Source: Plectrocnemia conspersa
Lineage: Eukaryota; Arthropoda; Insecta; Trichoptera; Polycentropodidae
Direction: 5' to 3'
NCBI GenBank assembly: GCA_009617715.1
Contig: VTFK01000018.1
Location: 248,001-312,000, forward strand
DNA: 64,000 nt
Below the pieces are notes generated by a model, which ran no database searches, was not told where the DNA came from, and saw nothing but the letters and a program-made list of their open reading frames with translations. The position numbers and the translations under genes were made by a program. Positions within the stretch are counted from its first letter, which is position 1, and each line of letters starts with the position of its first letter. Positions 38,491 to 50,749 of this stretch are shown one piece after another.

Positions 38491-38729
38491 AAATTCATTA
38501 AAAAATTAAATATGTTTTTGAAACCATAATGCATTTCAGCTAGAGATTCTGTGTCGAGACAACTTGAAAATTTATTTCCGGGAATTTCCAATTTTTGTGT
38601 CATATAGTGTTTTGGAAAAATAACTGAAATAAAATCTACTGAAGTTGTCTAAAATGAAAACAACTTTATTACAAGAAATAATTATAGCATTAAAATTAAA
38701 AATATTATAAATAAGTAGTTATTTATTCC

Positions 38730-38800
38730 AATTCTATTCGCTCGGTCTTGACTGGTAACCCAGAGGGCACGGGTTCGAGCCACGGCAACAGACTACAGTT
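38730..38800 (+). repeat. tRNA-like SINE fragment
   Basis: The B-box-like GGGTTCGAGCC at 38,771-38,781 is preceded by CTCGGTCTTGACTGGTAACCC, which resembles a D-arm region, and followed by ACGGC. The T-arm does not pair well and no complete cloverleaf can be drawn, so it is a tRNA-derived remnant, not a tRNA gene. Confidence 0.45.
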
Positions 38801-38957
38801 TTTTTATTTTTAAAAATGCGCTAATTTTGAAAACCAGCTTACATCTATTAATGAAAATCAATACACCTAATAATTTAAAATTAATTATATAGTATAATAC
38901 CTTTGTATCAGATGTTTTTTTTTTGTTATTAAATATTCAATATGTTTCGTTTTTCAG

Positions 38958-39049
38958 TACGTGCGTCTGTAAGCAGCAAGATTCTCCTTAGTGGGTTTGT
39001 TCTGGATTCCGGACGTGGATGTGAAGAGAGAAGCGGCGGCTTGTTCATT
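38958..39049 (+). other. Candidate exon 2 of an unrecognised transcript
   Basis: The 92-nt segment follows a T-rich tract and TTTTTCAG and is followed by ATT|GTAAGTTG, a near-consensus donor. It is clearly GC-richer than its flanks. One frame is open throughout, starting RASVSSKILLSGFVLD, and ends exactly at a codon boundary. No domain is recognised. The strong pair of splice signals around a GC-rich core is the main evidence. Confidence 0.45.
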
Positions 39050-39189
39050 GTAAGTTGATAACTATCTCACAATGTAATTTTAAAACACAACATTTGAAAA
39101 ATTATCATATTCTAACTCTCGAACTGGCGATGATTCTTTGCATTATTTCGAATGTAATTTATAATCTGTCTTGACAACATCATTTTATT

Positions 39190-39300
39190 TTTAATATTTA
39201 GCTGTTAGATGTTCACGGTAAATTATTTGTTACTATAGAGCCGCATGCGGCTCGCGAGCCGCCATTTAGCAATGTGTGCTATTGAGACTTAGATAGTATT
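39190..39300. mobile_element. hAT-like subterminal fragment with overlapping palindromes
   Basis: GAGCCGCATGCGGCTC at 39,238-39,253 and GGCTCGCGAGCC at 39,249-39,260 are overlapping perfect palindromes. The combined string AGAGCCGCATGCGGCTCGCG is one I associate with subterminal regions of many animal hAT elements. No transposase or clear terminus is seen, so it is a fragment. Confidence 0.45.
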
Positions 39301-39439
39301 ATTATATATCTTTGTTTTGTTTGGATGATAATAACACATTTTATTATTATAGTTTATGATTAACTAAAAAACATTGAATTTTATTATAAATAAGTTTATT
39401 AGAACAATAAAATAATAAAAATATAGAATTTACCAATAA

Positions 39440-39860
39440 ACGCAAATAACCCTATCAGTGGGCAGAACTTTTCGAAGGTCGGTGCATTTAATTTCGCGCT
39501 CAAAGAATCCAACTCTCCAACCATGACCAGGCAATTTTGATCTTCAATTAAAAATATATTAAAACCGCAATAACAAACATTACCAATTGTTCTAAAAATA
39601 ATTTATAAAATGAGATTAAATCTTCTGACGCCACTCATGGCCCAAAAATGGTATCGGTCTTCCACCACAGACCGATCACGCCCAATCTGACTATTTTTTG
39701 TGCTCTATGAACGGCCTTGATACGATTTCCTATCAGCAAAACATAGGCCAGGATCGACCGGAGAGTGGGATGCAGTAGGCCTGCCAAGGCCGCGGTGAGT
39801 TGCAGATTTTTTTGCATCTTTACCACAGACAGCGTTGATTAATATCGATAATCTTTGCGC
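39440..39860. other. GC-richer block of unknown nature
   Basis: Two overlapping minus frames (63 and 75 codons at 39,635-39,932) cover part of this block, but neither product is recognisable. The composition is close to the other islands. It lies inside the putative intron between candidate exons 2 and 3. Confidence 0.3.
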
Positions 39861-40930
39861 GAAACAATCGATTTCATTACAATGCGGAATATATAATAAA
39901 AAAAACAGTGAATATTGTAACATATATATCATACAAGATATAGATACATAAATTATGTTTTACAGTTGTAAATTCAGAACATGGGCGATGCACAGCTAGC
40001 CTAATTTAGTGTTCATGAATATTGTAAATAGACTAATTTTTTGCAGTGTTTTTTAATGAAATTGCATTATGCGTGGTTAACAGATTTTAACTAACAGTTT
40101 TTTTGTTTATAAATTGTTTTTGTAAATTATATTCGGTAATCACGAAATGTTTTTTTTTAATAAAAAATCACTATTAAATGTTTATTTTTAATTCAATGAT
40201 TCAATGATTGTCTCTTTAATATATAACTATCTCCCACCCCTTGATATTTATTTATTCCATTAGCATTAATTGTTGGTGTCTTTGATGCAAAATATTCCTT
40301 TAGCCACCTTTTTACATCGTCTGCATTTTGATTTTTGTCCTAATGGAAGTGTTGCGTCCATCAAAATGAATGATATTCTGTAGCTTAAAAGTTGTACACA
40401 AATATTTTTGTAATTAAAAAAAAACGAAACAACTAATTTTTTTTTTTTTAATTATATTTTTATATTATTTTGTACGATAGGTATTTTTAATATATGACAT
40501 ATGTATGACATGACATAAGGTAATGAAATTTTAAAACCGATGACAAAAACATGTATTTCCTATTTATCTCCAGAGTCACTATGCATTTATTACAATTTTT
40601 TATGTTTGTCGTATTCATAATAAAAAATATTATTTACAAAAAAAAATATTTTATATACAGATGCATTAACAGGTGCTCCAAATAAATTGTATTTTTCCTT
40701 ATAATATACAAATGTACGGATGGATATATACATATTAAATTGCAAATTCATATAAAAAAATTCGAGTCGTAAAATACTGCTATTGCGCATTTTACTACTA
40801 TTTTCTACTAATTAAAAGATCAATATAAGATAATGTATATTTTAAATTGGTGCATTAAAAAGCCTCGTTAGTTAATTCAACACGATTCACTCCACATAAA
40901 TGGAAGCTAATTTCTTGATTTTTTTCTATC
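39860..40930. other. AT-rich stretch without a recognisable gene
   Basis: AT-rich DNA with poly-A and poly-T runs, ending in the T-rich tract before candidate exon 3. The 66-codon minus frame at 40,590-40,790 is a chance frame. Confidence 0.5.
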
Positions 40931-40933
40931 TAG

Positions 40934-41010
40934 CACCGTCCATCCGATATTTATCGGTTACTTACCCAATCGAATCACCTGGAGCGATTACCGAATTGGG
41001 CGTTACCAAG
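40934..41010 (+). other. Candidate exon 3 of an unrecognised transcript
   Basis: A T-rich tract and CTATCTAG precede this 77-nt GC-richer segment, and ACCAAG|GTGAAT follows. All three forward frames are open, which is unusual for this DNA but makes frame choice impossible. The frame that continues from candidate exon 2 reads HRPSDIYRLLTQSNH and ends with two spare bases. No family is recognised. Confidence 0.35.
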
Positions 41011-41360
41011 GTGAATGCAGACCGCATGTGAAAATTGCTTCTAGAATTCGTAGGTGTAGCGCAAATCAATCATCTCGCTGCTGCAAATTACATCTATGGG
41101 GTCAAATTTCGATGTACCGAGAAAAGCAAGGTCTCGCAAAATTGGTCTAATTGGCTAGGCGCGATATTTATATGCATTCTTCCTACATATTTCATTGTAA
41201 TAAATGCCCTGTCCACCAATTAGACGCACGTATCGACACCCATAAACACGGCCGCGGCCATTATCAAGTAGCCTTGGCGGTGTGTAATCATTCGGTTGAA
41301 AAATATACTCCGGCTCGTGAATAATTTAGACGACTGATAAAAAATGCAAATCATGACCAA
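41011..41360. promoter_or_regulatory. GC-richer island with POU octamer and Pho-like motif
   Basis: The island continues after candidate exon 3. It contains ATGCAAAT at 41,345-41,352, the POU octamer, GGCCATTAT near 41,257 (a YY1/Pho core) and CCATAAACA, a forkhead-like site. A 62-codon frame at 41,035-41,223 has no recognisable product. These sites together suggest an enhancer-type element, but individual motifs are common by chance. Confidence 0.3.
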
Positions 41361-43890
41361 GAAGAACTATAGTGGCTTTGTGAGTCTATGCTGAATCGAT
41401 GAAGCGTAAATAAAAATGCCTTTCAGAAACGAATCTGTAGATAATGAATCAGATAAAAACCTGAAATATATTTTTTTTATTTATTGCACATGAGTTCTAC
41501 AAGAGTCTTTAATACTGGGCTTCAATGAAAATACATAATTTTCATTTTCACATATTTTAATTCTAATCTTAAAAACTTATAGTACATTTTTAATACTTAA
41601 CTTTATCCAAATTATGCCGAAAAATACCATATAAATATTATTTTAACCCGCAAATCTTCATAATTAGTGATTATATTTTTTTTTAATTTAAACATTAAAT
41701 GCCTAAACATATTTTGCTTTAGAGGCATAGATTTTTAGTAGCTTCATCTTTAGTTAAACAAACACTAACCAGTTTTAAGAATAATTACATAAATAAATAA
41801 TTTATATTTTTTTTATTTTAAGTTCTATTAGTCATATTTTATATTTTTGATTTCCTCTTGTAAACTAGAAAATTGTTATAGATCAGCTACTTGCACTGAA
41901 TTTAATCAATATATTTTTCTGTATTTTCCTCTTGTAATAAACGCTTATAATATTTAAAAAAGCAATAGAAACAGAGCTTAAGTATACTATTGCTTGATTA
42001 GTTAAAAACCATCATCTAAAAAATTCTTAGATTTTTTTTAAATACTATATAATTAGTTTATTTACCGTAGAAGGGCCACTTACAGTTAGATATTAATTAG
42101 CTTTGAATATAATCGAAGTACTATTTTAATTATACACACTTACATAAGCTAATTATATTAATCCTATATACTTGTAGATAAATATGTAAGATTATTTAGG
42201 GCATTATAAACAAAAACGAATATCTTAAAAACCACCTAAAACATATTAAGTTGCTACAAAAGTAGTTTAATAATTAAAAACTTTGTTTTTCTATTAAAAT
42301 TGCCTAATTTTAATTAAAAAATAAAGCTTTCTAATATTTAATAACCAATTAAATGAACATCTTACTCAAAAACCTTTAGGTGTAATTAAGAAAAAAAATG
42401 GAAAAAATATGAAAGCCCTATTTTCTGGTGGAATTCCAACAAAAATGAATTTCCCACTCTAGCATATTTAGCATGGAAATATATATCGGCACTACCCTCT
42501 TTGGTTGTAGAACTGAAATATAAATTGCAAGGTAGTACCTTTGGATGAATTAAAATAGGGAACTTTAGTTTAAACTAATAAAAAAAATTTTTTTATTAAC
42601 TTGCTGTTCTATTATATTTTATAAGCTTTTGTGTAAATTATTTTACTTAATGTTTTATTGATAAATATACTTTGTTCAACTAATAACGAACATTTTTTTA
42701 TTATATCGGATAAAGAAAACATTTTTTGTCTTGTATATAATTAAAACTTACGTTTATTATTGATATAAATTCATTAGTTTTAGTAATAGTAGTAAAATAC
42801 TTTTACATTGTAGGAATCGGAATTGAAATCTAAAATCGTATCGGAATCGGTAAAAATTTGGAATCGTCCTATCACTAGCTTTAAGTCTGGATTTCGATAA
42901 AAAAATATTTACTGACAAGCACAACTCATGTACCACCTATTAATTGGGCTTGATTTGGTAATCTTCGGTAGCATATTAAAAAAAACACTTCTAGAAGCGA
43001 GTGAAACGATTTTTCTAGTTATTTGCGTACTCTCTTATTAAAGCTGTTGGCAATGTTAGTTTCAAATATAGTATTTTTATATCAGTGATCGACCGTAATC
43101 TTGAGGGTCACAAAAATAGTACACCGACAAATTACATGCCTTGCTGGACAAATTACAAGTTAATTACAGATGTAAGAGTAACTTACAAAATAACTAGGAG
43201 TCAAAACAGACTGTATTATATATGTTTTTGGTAACTGGCTTAACCCACGTTTCATTCCCATTAAAGAAGTACAGGTATTTTGAATGCTTCAATCATTAAA
43301 ACGAGATAAGCATTATCAAGTATTTTTTTGTCATTTTGAGCGACTGTTCTTGTGTCTTATATATTGTCATTGTTTAATGTGAATTGGGAACTAAAGCAGC
43401 TTGAGTCAAAGTGGTACAATATCGCTTAAACAAACACATTATCGTTTTGCCCCAATTAAATAGGTGTTCTTCACAACCAATCGTGTTTTATGGGGCAGTT
43501 TTGCGTTTTAGATTATTCAACACCAATGTTATTTAATAGCTGCTTATTTTTAGTCCATTATCCTGTCAATTGAATAAGATGAATATACTGCATCTAGCAA
43601 CATCTCTTTTGATTGACACAAGTATTGCGCGTTTTTGAAGATATTCGTTGTAGGTATTAATATTATATAATTAATCAAATTTTCTTCAATGTAATAAAAT
43701 TTAAAAAAAAAGTAACATTGACCTAGAAATTCTCAGCAGACCATAAACATAATATCGATTGACAAACATAAAACAATTTTTTTGAGAAAAAGGTATCGAG
43801 TACATGTAATTTTTTCTGATTTTCGACAAATAGCTATCTTCAATAATTATAGAATAAAGTGATTTTTTGACAAGAAAATTGCTATAGGGA
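41360..43890. other. AT-rich stretch with one possible hAT end
   Basis: Mostly featureless. At 42,820-42,878 a run of GGAATCGGAATTG-like sequence ends in GGAATCGTCCTATCACTAG, which has the look of a right terminus of a hAT element (inverse of TAGTGAT...GGATTCC). The partner end was not found. Confidence 0.35.
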
Positions 43891-43899
43891 GGCGTCGCA

Positions 43900-44190
43900 T
43901 TTCAGCAATTACAATAATTGCACTCATTTCACATTCAGGCCGGTGGACTCATCCAGTGTTTGGAAAGTGGTCGGTGGACTAATTGGCATGCTAACTGGTG
44001 CTAAGATTACGAGACGCCAGTGATAACGCTTAACTGTTGAAATTGTTCACAGCAACCTTGGTCGAGTGCCCGCGGCTCGTAGTTGCTGCCGTCTACCACC
44101 TTCGGCTGATATCTGACGTCTGATCTGCCGGTGACCATTGTTCGCATCGGGACAATTTATAATTTACAACTTTCTTCTTGGTTTTGTATA
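43900..44190. promoter_or_regulatory. GC-richer, CpG-containing island
   Basis: It is distinct from its flanks in composition. No open frame longer than a few dozen codons and no matched splice signals are seen. Candidate conserved non-coding element. Confidence 0.3.
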
Positions 44191-45131
44191 ACATACAATT
44201 AAGCATTCAGCTATCCATGGATTTAAGGCTACGCTTCTTGACGCGTTAAAAATAGCTAACAATGCTGAATTGAAACTGCTTCAACGAAGAATAGATAAAC
44301 CAAATTCTAAGCTTCATACTTCCACCTAAAACTCTTGATGTAATTTGTTTTGTCAATGGTTTGCTACGACTTGATTTATTATTTAGTAAAATGCAATCAG
44401 TTATCCTCCATTATAGCTAAACTTCATGCTGACTTGTACTCTGGAAAATATAAAGAAGTTAACTAACATGGTCCAAAGATCATCTAAATATTATACATGT
44501 CTTCGAACCTATCGAGGTGTTCCTTAATACCCATGATTTGCTTATATTTAATTTGTAAGATACGATGCCGGAAGAGCTGTTTGATAACAGTTTATTGTAC
44601 AGAATATATAATTTACAAACGTATACATATATAAACGTAATGATAATTATATCGAACGTATATCTGTATTGTGTGCAGTAGAGCTATAGGGGCGTAAACC
44701 CAAACTTGCCATCTTTATCGCAATTATGAATAATGATGATATGGGTAGCCCTCGAACTGACTGTGTTAACGCAAATATAGTATATGGAGATTTACACTTG
44801 ATCTATCTACAACATTAAAGTAAAATATTACATAAAGTATTTTTCCAGCAAATAAAAATAATAATAAATATAGTGTAGGAATCCGTCTGTTGTGCCTCTT
44901 AAGCTTATTAACTTTGACAAATAGCAATTTTCTTTTTATATGTATTATAATTACATTCTACTATGACTTGCAAAAATAACAATAGTGACTTTAAAAATGT
45001 TAATAACTTTAAAAAGCTTATTGCATATTTTGTTTAATATAAATATGCAATAAATATGAAACATAGTAATATTCCAATTAATCATTAATTATTGCCTAAC
45101 AAAATTTTTGATGACCCTCTACAAATTATTT
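44190..45131. other. AT-rich stretch without a recognisable gene
   Basis: Low-complexity AT-rich DNA. The last eight bases before the following MITE form the left copy of its target duplication. Confidence 0.55.
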
Positions 45132-45483
45132 ACTGCAAGCAGGGCTGTGGAGTCGTTAAAAAAACACGACTCCGACTCCGATTCCGATATTTACCAACAA
45201 CACGACTCCACTCCGACTCCGACTCCGACTCCGACTTCGACTCCGACTCAAAAAAGTTTAATTTTATCATGTATTTTTGGTGTTTTTCTAAACGTTTAAT
45301 ATTCATACGCTATACACATTCATTATTACGCAATAAAAAAATCATAAATTTCATAATTTAAAAAAATGCTCGGAGTCGCTTATTTTTCACGACTCCGACT
45401 CCGACTCCAACTCCGGCCAAAACACCACGACTCCACGACTCCAACTCCGACTCCGACTCCGACTCCACAGCCCTGACTGCAAG
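45132..45483. mobile_element. Complete hAT-type MITE with GACTCC-repeat arms and 8-bp target duplication
   Basis: The element runs from CAGGGCTGTGGAGTC (starting 45,140) to its exact inverse GACTCCACAGCCCTG (ending 45,475), 336 bp. ACTGCAAG is present on both sides (45,132-45,139 and 45,476-45,483), a perfect 8-bp duplication. The CAGGG start and the 8-bp duplication are diagnostic of the hAT superfamily. Both arms are filled with tandem GACTCC units in inverted orientation, so the single strand would fold into a long hairpin; the centre is AT-rich and codes for nothing. The intact duplication suggests a fairly recent insertion. Confidence 0.93.
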
Positions 45484-45902
45484 TATGGTACTCATTAAAA
45501 ATCATGAGAAAGAACATAAAATTAGTTTTAAATTAGAAGACTGTTTATTCTGTTATATCAAAAACATTCAATAATATTTATTTATTATTATTTATTAGTT
45601 ATGTTAATTAGTTTACTATTATATAAATAAAATCAAATACTAAAATAATAGTTAAATAAATAAAGCTGAAATAATCACATGCAATTTATAATTTTATTCG
45701 CTTAAAGTTTTCTACATTATACAAAAAAAAAAACAGAGTTAAAAATTTTAAAGCCATTTTTTACAAGTTTCTAAATAATCTATCTAATATTTTCTACGTA
45801 CTGTTTATTGAATAAACATATTTATTTATTTATTATATTATAAGAAATCGGATCATCATCACTAACCAGATCTTTTCAATGAATTTTGATTATAAAAAAA
45901 TA
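45484..45902. other. AT-rich stretch without a recognisable gene
   Basis: No frame or repeat is supported between the MITE and copy 2 of repeat A. Confidence 0.5.
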
Positions 45903-46268
45903 AGGTGCACGTCTAAAATAAAAGAGCACAATCACATATTTTTCAAGTTCCTTAAAACTAATACTGAAAAAATATTTGCGTTTGGCAATCTTCGGCAAAA
46001 ATATGTTTCATGTAAGAAGAGCGTTCTCAAGCGCTGATATCTTGGCCGTGATGTGTAAGAATAAGGGACGTGATCGCGACTTTCTAGAGCACTCTAAAAA
46101 TCGCAGCAGAAAGTTTTCTAGTATTTACGGATTGTCTTCAATGCCCCTTTAGTAACTTCAAAAAGTGCTTCACTAAAAATGCAATATATTCTATTCTAAC
46201 GCTCATAGCAAAAAATCATTAAAGTACAAACTCGTATACGAACCGTACTTCCTCTTGTAGAGATATCT
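45903..46268 (+). repeat. Dispersed repeat A, copy 2
   Basis: It matches the minus strand of 7,846-8,183. The best block (46,017-46,095) reads RAFSSADILA then KNKGRDRDFLEHS. The 3' block ends in CTTGTAGAGATATCT (46,254-46,268) and its frame reads TRIRTVLPLVEIS. In-frame stops and frameshifts lie between these blocks. The family is unknown to me. Conservation at the amino-acid level between two decayed copies suggests the ancestor was coding. Confidence 0.65.
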
Positions 46269-46369
46269 AAGATTTTATTTTAAATTCTCTTCAACAAAAG
46301 GATTATTTTGCTTCTCTATAATTTCAGACAATGGAGTCATATTTAAGGACGCTACGAATTAGCGTATCG

Positions 46370-46750
46370 GTAAAAATATTAAATTGACACGCGCTCCGTA
46401 TAACGAAACCGAGCAGCATCATCGACGCTTTATCGCAAACTTTGTCGATGCGCATACTATGCTAAGAAATGATATACTTAATGTTATAGATTATCATATC
46501 GATTACATTGCTTAGAAATAAATATTTAATTTGTTTCGTTATTTTATGGTTACCGTACATTGGCAGATTTGGCCGCCCTAGCCTGCGGGCTGGGCGCGGC
46601 GCCACTCTCCTCTCATCTGTGCCTCTCCCTCCGCAACAGCCTCCGCAGCAGCCTCTGCGGCAGCCTATACCGACTCTTGCGCAACACGCGCCGTTATTGT
46701 TGCCTCCATTTGATAACGCCGACCGCACTCAATAACAACTCGACGTATAG
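46370..46750. promoter_or_regulatory. CpG-dense island
   Basis: One of the most GC-rich parts of the window, especially 46,560-46,700. Frames are open on both strands. It includes the candidate terminal exon annotated separately, and could instead be a promoter-like CpG-rich element. Confidence 0.35.
46567..46735 (+). other. Candidate terminal exon with a proline/glutamine-rich tail
   Basis: TTACCGTACATTGGCAG precedes the segment, a fair acceptor. After one base the frame reads FGRPSLRAGRG, then LPPQQPPQQPLRQP, and stops at 46,735. The PQ-rich part is encoded by a 12-bp imperfect tandem of the type CTCCGCAGCAGC. The first base can complete the codon left open by candidate exon 3, and AATAAA follows at about 46,851. 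A second forward frame (75 codons) is also open, and the minus strand reads cysteine/glycine-rich, so coding is unproven. Confidence 0.3.
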
Positions 46751-46859
46751 GGTCAATACAAACGCACTACTTACACTACCAATGTAAATACATACATATA
46801 TCATATCTATGCATATGTTAAGACATAAATAATATAATATTTCTTTGTGAATAAATATA

Positions 46860-49780
46860 ATTATATTATATAATAAGATAATGAATATTTGAAACGGGTT
46901 TATCTGTATTATCCATAATTATTTATGTCAATTTATGATGACTGACATTAAAGTAGTAACGTCACATGCAACACTTAAAGGCAGATGGTTGACGAAACCC
47001 ATCTCCGCTAACTGGAATTTGCAATTGCCATATTTATGTCATTAATAAATGGTTAGAAGAGCAGAGAACCAACTTTCGAATTGTCGACGAAAGATCAAAT
47101 AACTTGCTGAAACAAAAAAAAATGCAGCAGTTATATCTGATATATACGGTTGCTGCGGCATCACGACGATGTCGTTTTTGGCCAAAAATCATGTCTACTA
47201 GAAAAGATTGAGCAAGTGTGTTATAGTGGTTAAAATACTAATAGTTGTTTTTATAAATTTTGATAACTTTTTTGACAGGTTTCTTTATGTTTCATACGCT
47301 TAATATTTTTTTAAGTAAAAAATACAAAAATTATATTGAAAAAAATTCAAAATAATTTAATTTTTTTATCATTCAATCAAATAGGGGTCTTTCATTAAAT
47401 CCATATTTTAAGATAGCTTAAAGGCGAATAATATATTACCATAATTATGATAACAATAAAAAACTTTTCCTTAATCGATTATAATAATTATAGAAAAATC
47501 AATACTTAACATTCATTTAACCTATTATTCATTATTCCGTGACTTAAAAATAAAAAATATTTTACTAGAAGCAGCTTAGAATATATACAATGACAAATAT
47601 TTATTATTGCTAAAATAATATTTATATACATACACCTATAATATATTGTTTGAAGTCCGGATATATGGTAACATTTTTACGCAATACTTTTCCCATAAAA
47701 TAAAAATTTTAATTGCTTAATTTCAAATTTAACTATAACATAGTAACACTTTATAATAAATGTATTAATAATAACACACGTACATACTGCTTTTAACAAT
47801 TTATTATAAGGATTTCATGATTTGTGTATTAAAAGAATTTATTGCTATCATTACGCTTTTAATTAAAGCAAACGCTAAATAATTTTTGACACAGATCTTT
47901 AATTACTCTCAAAATTACCCACGATCGTATGCAAAAAAATCAAAATCACGACTTTAAAACGGCATTGACAACAACCAGCAAATTGATAAACGATATCAAC
48001 TTTTTCGCAGGTGTAACAACGACCAATTAAACCGTGGATATACAAATGTAACATAGCTGTATAAAAATTGTAATAAAATACTTACACGAATGACTCGTGT
48101 TACACTCGACATTGTTCCTTTGAATTCGATCGTATTTTATGACGCGCTTAAAACCGATGTGTATCAATCTTTCTGAATGTTACTGACCGTAGTCCAGTTG
48201 TTTTTTTAGTTTCTATACATAAGTACTTATGTCGAGAAACTAGGAAGCGATTCGTTTTATTTGCATATAAAATTAATAGGACACGCCTTGGTGGTGGTTC
48301 TATTCATTATAATAGATTTATATGTATTACTTTTCCGATATATATGATACACATTTAAATTAAATATATATTTAATTGTTAGTACATTAGTATTGTATAA
48401 ATACTAGTTATTATCATAAAAAATATCTTATTAAATACTAATTTATCATAGTATGTACTACATTACTGTCAAAATTTTCAATAATCTATTCTATGACCAT
48501 ACTAATAACGTAATTAAACCTTAGGAAAAAATATCGGGTGAGTCTAATGTTAATTTAAATTACTTCCATTATATACGCATGTCGCAAATACGACATAATT
48601 ATATAGGCGCAGTCAATTTGCGTTTTACTTTCGATATTAGTTTTTTTAGCCTCTCATCGACAATCAAGTAGCAATGGGGTTTTAATGTAAATTTTAATTA
48701 TGGCTGTAGATCAATCGATGTTTCATCACAGCCAAAATTGATACAAATAAAAAAGCATATTTTTTACTTGATAGTAATAAAAATACATGTTATATACACG
48801 CACTAAAATGATATATGACACTTATAATTATTGGATTTATATACATAGTATAATATAATTCAATAAGCTTGTAGATTCTTATGACTTGTTTGTACAGAGA
48901 TGATATTAATTTTAAGTGTAATTTATTGGAACATACATATTCATATTTGTATTTAAAAAATGTAGAAAAGTACTTACAAGTAGTTATAAAATATAATAAA
49001 TATATTTGAAGTTTATATAAATACTACTATTTACATAAATCATATTTTTTTATTATGATTTATTTTATCAAGTAACAAGAACCATTATCCATTTTCATTC
49101 TTAAAAATGCTATTGTATTTATTTTTTTAGTTATATAATATATTATCTATGCAGTGAGGAATTTTATTTAATTTATTCACAAATATCTAATAAAAAATAG
49201 ATTGGAAGTAAATTAATCATTAGTCAAAAAAATAGTGATTCTTTTCTGTTAAAATAATATGTTAATATATTTTTTAATCAAAATGCATATACATAAAAAA
49301 TTTTGTTAGAGTAAGATTTTCTATATTGAATTGTTTTTGATATTTTGTGGTACTGCTTTCATTGTCAATATTTGTTTTTATGTTACTATTTTGGAGAGGT
49401 GAAATTTTCACATCAAATGTGTAGAATAACACTTCACCTAAAAGATAAGGAAACTATTTTTTTTGGTCAATCAATATACCTATGTTTGTATCATATATTT
49501 TAGTTTTATCTTTTAATCAATTTATTTTTTTAATATTAAAAATATTTTAAAATAAGTATGTATGTACATATAGCATTAAATAATTTGGGAGAAATTATAT
49601 TTTTCATACCCGTGAATTATTTTCGTGTATCACGATTTGCTATAATATGATCATGTCTTAATAATTAGCATTCTATTATCGCAGTTATAGTAATGCATAC
49701 TTATAACAACGTAAAATAGACACAATATTAGTTGCGCAATTATTTATAATTTTATCGTTTCAATAGGGCGTAATCGTTTT
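46860..49780. other. AT-rich stretch; hairpin candidate at 48.7 kb
   Basis: Mostly AT-rich with no recognisable gene. On the minus strand a strong donor-like GTAAGTATT lies near 48,080-48,088 but I found no matching acceptor. A short hairpin at 48,691-48,755 is annotated separately. Confidence 0.5.
48691..48755 (+). ncRNA. Weak hairpin with a miR-2/miR-13-like seed
   Basis: The segment at about 48,724-48,745 reads CATCACAGCCAAAATTGAT. It shares the ATCACAGCCA core, including the family seed, and a later TTGAT with insect miR-2/13-type miRNAs. The upstream AATTATGGCTGT pairs with ACAGCCAAAATT over about 11 bp with one mismatch. The stem is short for a precursor and the loop long, so this may be chance or a decayed copy. 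Confidence 0.15.
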
Positions 49781-50290
49781 AGATTTTTTTAACTAGCGTT
49801 CGACCTTCGACAGTAACCGTGTAAATTATTTATATTTTTTACAGTAAAAAGTGATATATTGACCATATTAGATTTCACCTTCGACGCCGAAACAATATCA
49901 TATTGTGCGCTCGTTTGGCCGAAAATAAATTCTCTAGTACATAACCGATAAATAAAGCGCCTCTGGACTAGGTCTGGCACGCGTCCAAATACGTCCTTGG
50001 CTCAACAATGGTTAACAACATCTGACTTTTTAGCTCCGGGGAAGGGCGAGGCTCGACGGTAAAATTGCTCTACTCTTATCAAGAACAAAGAATCGAACGA
50101 AAAAAATAAGAAAAGGATAAAGCTTCCGATTTTCACAATGCCGGATTTTATCGGTGTTAATAATACATTATCGATTTTAATGCTATGGTGCAATTTTTCT
50201 TAAAGGTTATACGTTATATTGTGCGTTATAACAATGGAGGTAGGGACCTAATTAAACCCAGTTACGAAATAGCGCCCTTGTGATTCGCTT
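49780..50290. promoter_or_regulatory. GC-richer island
   Basis: Contains two 63-codon minus frames with no recognisable product and several CpGs. No matched splice signals are visible. Candidate conserved non-coding element. Confidence 0.3.
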
Positions 50291-50749
50291 TTAAAATTAG
50301 AAAGAATAGCCACTGCATCCTACGATTGTTATACAATTATTATGTTAATATAAACATAAAATAGCATTAAATGAAATATAAATACAAGTAAAAATTACAT
50401 TTATTTCACATTAATTTACTTTTTTATTAAATTTTTAATTTTTATTTGCACTAAAGAAAGAACTTCTAAATATTAATTTTATTTGATTGATAGTGCATTC
50501 ATTAAATTATAAGGGACAACAAATTAGACGGTCAGTTTAAAATTATGGGTTAGTAACTATTCGACAATCAGAAATGACTTCTAAAATTCAAAAAATTAGT
50601 GATGAATAATAAGGCAATTTACATAGGTAGCCCACTGAAAATTCCAAATTTCAAATTATGTGAACAAATTAAAAGGATTTCAGAAAAAAATAACACCTTG
50701 ATAATTATTTTGGATGCGTATTTTATTAAATACTTATAGAGGTAAAGAA

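Noticed and set aside
38730..38800. Functional tRNA gene
   Set aside because: The B-box is good but acceptor and T-arm stems do not pair and no cloverleaf forms, so a SINE fragment is more likely.
45092..45361. Overlapping frames rich in Ser-Asp and Thr-Pro dipeptides
   Set aside because: They are read from the GACTCC tandem repeats in the arm of the hAT MITE and are not a gene.
46462..46728. Cysteine/glycine-rich minus frame
   Set aside because: It is the reverse reading of the CpG-rich, PQ-encoding tandem at 46,600-46,680, and the cysteines lack any zinc-finger spacing.
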